Below are positions 1-3,691 of a stretch of 6,008 nt of DNA, in pieces. The stretch's first letter is position 1; each line of letters begins with the position of its first letter. Position numbers and translations under genes: made by a program. The DNA is from JBFHNV01 sp965365655 (GTDB taxonomy: Bacteria > Pseudomonadota > Gammaproteobacteria > HK1). The notes below the pieces were generated by a model. That model did not search any database. It saw nothing but the letters and a program-made list of their open reading frames with translations, and was not told the DNA's origin. The stretch is from NCBI GenBank assembly GCA_965365655.1, contig CBDUCN010000312.1:1-6008 (forward strand), read 5' to 3'.

Positions 1-35
1 TCGAAGGCAACCTCGTCGGCCTGCTTGTCGCTCAT
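1..35 (-). CDS. 5' end of an unidentified divergent gene (partial)
   Basis: Read on the minus strand, an ATG at 35-33 opens a frame MSDKQADEVAF that runs off the window edge. A strong Shine-Dalgarno sequence (GGAGAGG, positions 44-38) ends two bases before the ATG, with its GGAG core five bases away, which favours this start. The frame is also open further upstream, with a possible TTG at 95-93, but that alternative has no comparable ribosome binding site. Only 11 codons are visible, too few to name a family. The gene diverges from the rubrerythrin operon and shares its intergenic region, so joint regulation is possible. It could be a chance frame; the ribosome site is the main support. Confidence 0.5.
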   Translation of the reverse strand, partial: MSDKQADEVAF

Positions 36-65
36 GGCCTCTCCGTAGCCCTCCGCGGCGCGCGG

Positions 66-95
66 AACGTACTCGACGCCCGAAGCCACGGTCAA
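66..95 (-). promoter_or_regulatory. candidate sigma70 promoter for the divergent minus-strand gene
   Basis: On the minus strand, TTGACC (95-90) resembles a -35 box with one mismatch to TTGACA. After an 18-base spacer comes TACGTT (71-66), which matches the -10 consensus at only three of six positions. Transcription would begin near position 60, giving a leader of about 25 bases before the ATG at 35. The -35 is good and the -10 poor, so this is a tentative call. Confidence 0.3.
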
Positions 96-103
96 TGCGT
101 ACC

Positions 104-127
104 CGTGCGCGTGCCTGAGTGCGCACG
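104..127. repeat. inverted repeat between the two divergent promoters, possible operator
   Basis: CGTGCGC (104-110) and GCGCACG (121-127) are perfect inverted 7-bp arms around a 10-base spacer; two G-T wobble pairs could extend the stem inward in RNA. The element lies between the -35 boxes of the leftward (90-95) and rightward (131-136) candidate promoters, where a regulator of both would bind. CTTTT follows the right arm (128-132), so it also looks like a rightward intrinsic terminator, but no rightward gene precedes it. The DNA-binding-site reading is preferred; the binding protein is unknown. Confidence 0.4.
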
Positions 128-130
128 CTT

Positions 131-158
131 TTGACACACTACGCGCGCTGCGTATACT
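131..158 (+). promoter_or_regulatory. strong sigma70-type promoter of the rubrerythrin operon
   Basis: A perfect -35 hexamer TTGACA (131-136) is followed after 16 bases by TATACT (153-158), five of six matches to the -10 consensus. Transcription should start near 165, leaving a leader of about 93 bases before the rubrerythrin ATG at 258. This is by far the best promoter-like sequence in the window and stands out against the GC-rich background. A well-expressed housekeeping or stress promoter for the downstream three-gene unit is the simplest reading. Confidence 0.75.
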
Positions 159-171
159 TCCGCCCGGATTT

Positions 172-184
172 TAGACCAAGTCTA
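172..184. promoter_or_regulatory. short palindrome just downstream of the promoter, possible operator
   Basis: TAGAC-CAA-GTCTA is an inverted repeat with 5-bp arms and a 3-base spacer, placed about 8 to 20 bases after the predicted transcription start. A repressor bound here would block transcription initiation or escape. The size and AT content would suit a small winged-helix regulator such as a Fur- or Rrf2-family protein, but it does not match a consensus I can name with confidence. Confidence 0.35.
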
Positions 185-213
185 GAATTTGATCGGGGTC
201 ATCCGGTCCCGGC

Positions 214-228
214 GGATCGTCACGATCC
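214..228. repeat. inverted repeat in the rubrerythrin mRNA leader
   Basis: GGATCGT (214-220) and ACGATCC (222-228) are perfect inverted arms separated by one base. In RNA this would form a 6-bp stem with a 3-base loop, ending 17 bases before the Shine-Dalgarno sequence of the rubrerythrin gene (GAGGAG, 246-251). It could stabilise the leader mRNA or be a DNA site; it does not cover the ribosome site, so direct translational blocking is unlikely. Confidence 0.35.
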
Positions 229-257
229 ACAAACCGAACGAACAAGAGGAGACGACC

Positions 258-677
258 ATGGAACTCAAGGGCAGCAAGACCGAGCAGAACCTGAAGGACG
301 CCTTCGCGGGCGAGTCCCAGGCCAACCGCCGCTACCTGTACTTCGCCCAGAAGGCCGACGTCGAGGGCTACAACGACGTCGCGGCCGTGTTCCGCTCCAC
401 CGCCGAGGGCGAGACCGGCCACGCGCACGGCCACCTCGAGTACCTGGAGTCGGTGGGCGACCCGGCGACGGGCCTGCCGATGGGCGACACCTCGAAGAAC
501 CTGGCGGCCGCGATTGCCGGCGAGACCCACGAGTACACCGACATGTATCCCGGCATGGCGAAGTCCGCGCGCGACGAGGGCTTCGACGAGATCGCCGACT
601 GGTTCGAGACCCTGGCCAAGGCGGAGCGCTCGCACGCGAACCGCTTCCAGAAGGCTCTGGACAACCTCGACGCCTGA
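258..677 (+). CDS. rubrerythrin family protein without rubredoxin domain
   Basis: This 139-residue cytoplasmic protein is a ferritin-like diiron four-helix-bundle protein; rubrerythrins (rbr) reduce hydrogen peroxide to water in oxidative stress defence. The expected iron ligands are all visible: E19 on the first helix, E52-x2-H55, the GE89-THE92 pair, and E123-x2-H126. The E89 and E92 pair corresponds to the two alternative carboxylates that mark true rubrerythrins. Classical rubrerythrins are about 190 residues, with a C-terminal rubredoxin domain holding Cys4-Fe; here there is no cysteine at all, so an outside electron donor is needed. The ATG at 258 is chosen because GAGGAG (246-251) sits 6 bases upstream and the family begins with this MELKGSKTEQNL-like segment; an in-frame TTG at 189 has no support. 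It leads an apparent operon with the Fe-S protein 111 bp downstream, a plausible electron partner (inference). Confidence 0.95.
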   Translation: MELKGSKTEQNLKDAFAGESQANRRYLYFAQKADVEGYNDVAAVFRSTAEGETGHAHGHLEYLESVGDPATGLPMGDTSKNLAAAIAGETHEYTDMYPGMAKSARDEGFDEIADWFETLAKAERSHANRFQKALDNLDA

Positions 678-703
678 GCGTCGCGCGGGTCGTCCTTCCA
701 CGC

Positions 704-725
704 GGGGCCGGCAGCCGCCGGCCCC
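704..725 (+). repeat. GC-rich hairpin after the rubrerythrin gene
   Basis: GGGGCCGGC (704-712) and GCCGGCCCC (717-725) form a perfect 9-bp stem with a 4-base loop, 26 bases after the rubrerythrin stop codon. No run of T follows, so it is not a standard intrinsic terminator. Such hairpins inside operons often protect the upstream message or set unequal expression, which would suit a need for more rubrerythrin than Fe-S partner. Confidence 0.5.
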
Positions 726-737
726 GTCCCTACAGCT

Positions 738-754
738 CGCGGCACCGCGCCGCG
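738..754 (+). repeat. second small hairpin between rubrerythrin and the Fe-S gene
   Basis: CGCGGC (738-743) and GCCGCG (749-754) form a perfect 6-bp stem around a 5-base loop, 12 bases beyond the larger hairpin and 22 bases before the Shine-Dalgarno sequence of the next gene (AGGAG, 777-781). Short GC-only stems arise by chance in such DNA, so on its own it is weak evidence. Confidence 0.25.
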
Positions 755-788
755 GGCCTGCACACGGTAGACGTCCAGGAGCAGTGGC

Positions 789-2138
789 ATGAGCAGTGAC
801 AGCCGCGCCGGCCGCGAGGGCAGCCTGGAGGCCCCCGAGCGCCACCCGATCGACTGGAAGAGCCCCGGCTTCTACGACGAGCAGGCGCTCATGCAGGAGC
901 TCGAGCGCGTCTACGACATCTGCCACGGCTGCCGGCGCTGCTTCAGCCTCTGTCACGCGTTCCCGACGCTCTTCGACCTCATCGACGAGTCGGAGACGAT
1001 GGAGATGGACGGCGTCGCGAAGGCCGACTACTGGAAGGTGGTCGACCACTGTTACCTGTGCGACATGTGCTTCATGACGAAGTGCCCGTACGTGCCGCCT
1101 CACGAATGGAACGTGGACTTCCCGCACCTGATGCTGCGCGCGAAGGCGATCCGGCACCGCAAGCAGGGCGCGTCGCTGCGCGACAAGGTGCTGAGCTCCA
1201 CCGACGCGGTCGGCAGCCTCGCGGCCATCCCCGTCGTGGCCAACGTCGTGAATGCCGCCAACCGCACCCCCGCGGCGCGCGCGGTGCTCGAGAGCGCCCT
1301 CGGCGTGGATCGCCGCGCCGCGCTCCCGGAGTACCAGCCCACGCCGCTGCGCAAGCGCCTGTCCGGGCGTCGCCTGGACCCCGAGCTCGCGGAGCCGGCC
1401 GGCGGCACGCAGGGCAAGGTGGTGCTGTTCTCCACCTGCTACGGCAACTACAACGACCCGAACCTGGGCGACGACCTGGTCTCGGTGTTCGAGCACAACG
1501 GCATCCCGGTGCGCCTGCCCGACCGCGAGCGCTGCTGCGGGATGCCGAAGCTGGAGCTGGGCGACCTGGAGGCCGTGGAGCGCCTGAAGGACGAGAACGT
1601 CCCGCAGCTCGCGGCGCTCGTCGACGCGGGCTGGGACATCGTCGCGCCGATCCCGTCGTGCGTGCTGATGTTCAAGCAGGAGCTGCCGTTGATGTTCCCG
1701 GGAGACGCGCTGGTGCAGAAGGTGCGCGACGCGATCTACGACCCGTTCCAGTACCTGATGCTGCGCCACCGCGCGGGCAAGCTGAAGACCGAGTTCAAGC
1801 AGTCGCTGGGCACGGTCGCCTACCACGCGGCGTGCCATCAGCGCGTTCAGAATCTCGGACCGAAGACCCGCGAGCTGCTGGAGCTCGTCCCGGACACCAA
1901 GGTGGTGACCGTGGAGCGCTGCTCGGGTCACGACGGCACCTACGCGGTGAAGAAGGAGTTCCACGAGACCGCGATGAAGATCGTCAAGCCCGTGGTGCGT
2001 CAGGTGCAGGGGGCGAGCCCGGATTACTACACCAGCGACTGCGTGATGGCCGGCCACCACATCGAGAACGGGATGGGGGAGGGCGCGCCGCCGCCGGTCG
2101 CGCCGCTGAGCCTGGTCCGCAAGGCCTACGGAATCTGA
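789..2138 (+). CDS. GlpC/heterodisulfide-reductase-like Fe-S protein (CCG domains)
   Basis: This 449-residue soluble protein should carry electrons through two N-terminal [4Fe-4S] clusters to a C-terminal CCG (cysteine-rich) module. The clusters are bound by C45-x2-C48-x2-C51-x3-C55 and C88-x2-C91-x2-C94-x4-C99-P. Residues 129-190 (SLRDKVLSSTDAVGS to LPEYQPTPLRKRL) follow the linker of E. coli GlpC, the anaerobic glycerol-3-phosphate dehydrogenase subunit. CCG domain 1 has C217, C249-C250-G and C291. Domain 2 has C349, but CSG (378-380) where GlpC has CCG, and C418-VMA where GlpC has CETC, so it cannot bind the same cluster. No flavin domain, membrane segment or glpA/glpB neighbour is present, so a glycerol-phosphate role is unlikely. 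AGGAG at 777-781, 7 bases before the ATG, fixes the start. Lying between rubrerythrin and DUF3501, it may pass electrons to the rubrerythrin (inference). Confidence 0.92.
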   Translation: MSSDSRAGREGSLEAPERHPIDWKSPGFYDEQALMQELERVYDICHGCRRCFSLCHAFPTLFDLIDESETMEMDGVAKADYWKVVDHCYLCDMCFMTKCPYVPPHEWNVDFPHLMLRAKAIRHRKQGASLRDKVLSSTDAVGSLAAIPVVANVVNAANRTPAARAVLESALGVDRRAALPEYQPTPLRKRLSGRRLDPELAEPAGGTQGKVVLFSTCYGNYNDPNLGDDLVSVFEHNGIPVRLPDRERCCGMPKLELGDLEAVERLKDENVPQLAALVDAGWDIVAPIPSCVLMFKQELPLMFPGDALVQKVRDAIYDPFQYLMLRHRAGKLKTEFKQSLGTVAYHAACHQRVQNLGPKTRELLELVPDTKVVTVERCSGHDGTYAVKKEFHETAMKIVKPVVRQVQGASPDYYTSDCVMAGHHIENGMGEGAPPPVAPLSLVRKAYGI

Positions 2139-2181
2139 GCCCTGACGGGCCGTCGAAGCACGGGGTTGCGCAGACAGCCCG

Positions 2182-2223
2182 CGGCCGGCGCGAGGACGTG
2201 CCGGCACGTCATCGCGCAGGCCG
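2182..2223. repeat. 42-bp near-perfect palindrome between the Fe-S and DUF3501 genes
   Basis: The sequence is symmetric about the junction 2202/2203: 19 of 21 base pairs match, with mismatches only at 2187/2218 and 2194/2211. The central 16 bp, GACGTGCCGGCACGTC (2195-2210), is a perfect palindrome. As RNA it would fold into a long GC-rich stem; no T run follows, so it is not a standard terminator. It might bind a dimeric protein, act as an mRNA-processing or attenuation stem, or be a remnant of a dispersed repeat. It lies 44 bases after the upstream stop codon and 89 bases before the next start. Confidence 0.6.
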
Positions 2224-2233
2224 GACACCGCGT

Positions 2234-2254
2234 CTGCGGCGCAGCCAGCCGCAG
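2234..2254 (+). repeat. hairpin following the long palindrome
   Basis: CTGCGGC (2234-2240) and GCCGCAG (2248-2254) are perfect 7-bp arms around a 7-base loop, starting 11 bases after the long palindrome. Together they make most of the 173-bp gap before the DUF3501 gene potentially structured. No T run follows. Confidence 0.4.
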
Positions 2255-2281
2255 TTCGCCCGGACGACCAGGCCCGGCCTG

Positions 2282-2311
2282 CCAACGGAAATCGAGCCCA
2301 ACGGAAATCGA
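2282..2311 (+). repeat. 14-bp direct repeat covering the DUF3501 ribosome binding region
   Basis: CCAACGGAAATCGA occurs at 2282-2295 and again at 2298-2311 with a 2-base gap, exactly repeating every 16 bases. The second copy ends immediately before the ATG ATG start of the DUF3501 gene, and its GGAA is the only Shine-Dalgarno-like sequence there. The first copy may simply be a duplication of the initiation region, or the pair may be bound by a protein or small RNA. Confidence 0.6.
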
Positions 2312-2899
2312 ATGATGAACGAGCTGACCCGAGACGACCTGATGTCCCTGGAGGCCTACTCCGAGCGGCGCGCCGCGTTCCGCAGCGAGGTGATGGCGCA
2401 CAAGAAGAACCGCAAGGTGGGGCTCGGCGAGCACGCGACGCTGTACTTCGAGGATCGTCTGACCATCCAGTACCAGGTCCAGGAGATGCTGCGGGCCGAG
2501 CGGATCTTCGAGCGCGACGGGATCCAGGAAGAGCTGGACGCCTACAACCCGCTGATCCCGGACGGCAGCAACCTCAAGGCCACGTTCATGATCGAGTACC
2601 CGGACGAGGCGGAGCGCAAGCAGGCGCTGGCCCGCCTGGTCGGGATCGAGGATCGGGTGTGGGTGCAGGCGGAGGGCCACGAGCGCGTGTACGCCATCGC
2701 CGACGAGGACCTGGACCGCGAGACCGAGGAGAAGACGTCCTCGGTGCACTTCCTGCGCTTCGAGCTGGACGATGCGATGGTCGCCGCGCTGAAGCAGGGC
2801 GCCGCGCTTCACGTGGGCGTCGACCACCCGGAGTACGAGGCGATGGTATCGGCGCTGCCGGATCCGGTGCGCGACTCGCTGTGTGGCGATCTGAGCTGA
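2312..2899 (+). CDS. DUF3501 family protein, function unknown
   Basis: This 195-residue protein has the conserved blocks I recall for DUF3501: HKKNR (30-34), ATLYFEDR (42-49), YQVQEMLR (54-61), YNPLIPDG (78-85), a GIEDRVWVQ segment (111-119) and HFLRFEL (146-152). Its function is not established. It has no signal peptide, membrane segment or cluster-binding cysteine motif (one cysteine, C191), so it is probably cytoplasmic; the conserved His, Asp and Glu residues could bind a metal, which is only a guess. Two adjacent ATG codons (2312 and 2315) precede NELTRDDL; the family begins close to here, so the open frame further upstream is not coding. The ribosome site is weak (GGAA, 2303-2306, in a direct repeat). 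From memory, DUF3501 genes are regularly found beside rubrerythrin and this type of Fe-S protein, as here, which suggests one shared redox task. Confidence 0.9.
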   Translation: MMNELTRDDLMSLEAYSERRAAFRSEVMAHKKNRKVGLGEHATLYFEDRLTIQYQVQEMLRAERIFERDGIQEELDAYNPLIPDGSNLKATFMIEYPDEAERKQALARLVGIEDRVWVQAEGHERVYAIADEDLDRETEEKTSSVHFLRFELDDAMVAALKQGAALHVGVDHPEYEAMVSALPDPVRDSLCGDLS

Positions 2900-2955
2900 G
2901 CGGCGTTCTCAGCAACGGCTTTCAGCGCGTGTCGCAAGCTGCTGAATAGGCGCTG
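2895..2955 (+). terminator. weak candidate terminator region after DUF3501
   Basis: GCTGAG (2895-2900) and CTCAGC (2908-2913) form a 6-bp stem that includes the DUF3501 stop codon. A second possible stem pairs CAGCGC (2923-2928) with GCGCTG (2950-2955) and is followed by TTT; an alternative pairs TTCAGC (2921-2926) with GCTGAA (2941-2946). None has a proper T tract. The next gene has its own promoter-like element, so transcription probably ends around here, perhaps by Rho. Confidence 0.3.
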
Positions 2956-3032
2956 TTTCGGGTCACACCTGAGAGTCCACGCGAAGTCGCGAATCGGCGC
3001 TCGGGACTGTCGTCGCGGACGCGGCGCGTGAT

Positions 3033-3038
3033 TACACT
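3033..3038 (+). promoter_or_regulatory. -10-like element for the lipoprotein-parE-parC unit
   Basis: TACACT matches the sigma70 -10 consensus at four of six positions and lies in a locally AT-richer patch. A TG two bases upstream (3029-3030) is near, but not exactly at, the extended -10 position. No convincing -35 box is seen at the usual distance. Transcription would start near 3045, only about three bases before the ATG at 3048, so the message may be leaderless; this agrees with the lack of any purine-rich ribosome site before that ATG. Confidence 0.45.
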
Positions 3039-3047
3039 ACGCGCCCC

Positions 3048-3683
3048 ATGAGCCCCCCGCGCAGGCGCCACTTCCTCTCGCTCGCCCTCGCTTGCGCCCT
3101 CGGCGTCGCGGGGTGCGGCGGCTCGTCCGGCGTCGTCGACAGCTGCGCCGAGGTGCCGGACGCCGACCGCGGGTGCACGCAGCGCGCCGGCTCGGCATGG
3201 GAGCCGGAATGGGTCGAGGCGCAGACGCCGCTGCCGCCGCTGCCGGTCGAGAGCGACCTCACGCCGATCGAGGCGCCGCGGATGGACGCCGCGTACGACG
3301 TGCTCGTCGACGCCCGCAACATCGTCCGCGGCCGCGACGGGGTGATGCGCTACACCGTGGTCGTGCGCACCCCGGGCGGCGCCAGCAACACCTTCCACGA
3401 GGGGCTGCGCTGCGAGACCGACGAGGTGCGTACCTACGCGTTCGCGACGCGCGGCGACTTCAAGCGGATCGACGACACCGCGTGGAGCGAGATGGCGAGC
3501 CGCGGCCCGCGGGCCTACCAGGACTACCTGGCCAACGTGATCATGTGCGACCGCAACGGCTACGCCTGGGACCCGGAGAATGCGCGCGCTGCGCTGCGCG
3601 CCCAGTACACCGCCGGCGGCGTGCTGATCGAGCGCAGCTGCACCGACCTGCAGGGCTGCGACATCTACAACCGGAGCGACTGA
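3048..3683 (+). CDS. CNP1-like family lipoprotein
   Basis: This 211-residue protein has a lipoprotein signal: a basic start (RRR, 5-7), a hydrophobic stretch (9-21) and a lipobox V20-A21-G22-C23. Glycine after the cysteine suggests sorting to the outer membrane rather than inner-membrane retention. RR-H-FL at 6-10 also resembles a twin-arginine export motif. Residues from about 50 match my memory of the CNP1-like family (cryptic neisserial protein 1): an LPPLP segment, SDLTPIE, VDARNI, GVMRYTVVVRTPGGASNTFHEGLRC, TYAFATRGDFKRI and a C-terminal YLANVIMC. The family has no established function. Six cysteines besides the lipid-bearing one lie in the mature part (33, 43, 122, 167, 198, 204) and could form disulfides in the periplasm. 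The ATG is chosen because it precedes the signal peptide directly; there is no ribosome site. It ends 8 bases before parE, so the two are probably co-transcribed. Confidence 0.85.
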   Translation: MSPPRRRHFLSLALACALGVAGCGGSSGVVDSCAEVPDADRGCTQRAGSAWEPEWVEAQTPLPPLPVESDLTPIEAPRMDAAYDVLVDARNIVRGRDGVMRYTVVVRTPGGASNTFHEGLRCETDEVRTYAFATRGDFKRIDDTAWSEMASRGPRAYQDYLANVIMCDRNGYAWDPENARAALRAQYTAGGVLIERSCTDLQGCDIYNRSD

Positions 3684-3691
3684 CGACCTTG

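Noticed and set aside
36..95. Extension of the divergent minus-strand gene to a TTG at 95-93
   Set aside because: The frame is open, but the GGAGAGG site points to the ATG at 35, and the TTG coincides with a candidate -35 box.
189..257. TTG-initiated N-terminal extension of rubrerythrin
   Set aside because: The strong ribosome site and ATG at 258 give the normal family N-terminus; the extension crosses the leader and its inverted repeat.
119..799. 226-codon plus-strand frame across the rubrerythrin gene
   Set aside because: It is out of frame with rubrerythrin and made of repeated R, G, P codons, a typical GC shadow.
789..2138. Assignment of the Fe-S protein as GlpC of anaerobic glycerol-3-phosphate dehydrogenase
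   Set aside because: There are no glpA or glpB neighbours, the second CCG domain lacks GlpC cysteines, and the neighbours point to a rubrerythrin-linked role.
171..2285. 704-codon open frame on the minus strand opposite the rubrerythrin and Fe-S genes
   Set aside because: It is antisense to two well-recognised genes, its translation is low-complexity (rich in R, A, H, V, L) with no recognisable domain, and such shadows are expected when third positions are nearly all G or C.
1058..2311. Long upstream extension of the DUF3501 frame
   Set aside because: The part before 2138 overlaps the Fe-S gene in another frame and has shadow-like composition; family-like sequence begins only at the ATG pair at 2312.
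2980..2991. Inverted repeat CGCGA-AG-TCGCG upstream of the lipoprotein gene
   Set aside because: Arms of five GC-rich bases with a two-base spacer are expected often by chance here, and it lies more than 40 bases above the -10 element with no other support.
3092..3688. Upstream extension of the parE frame
   Set aside because: It lies out of frame within the lipoprotein gene and reads as arginine-rich low complexity; ParE homology begins at about 3692.
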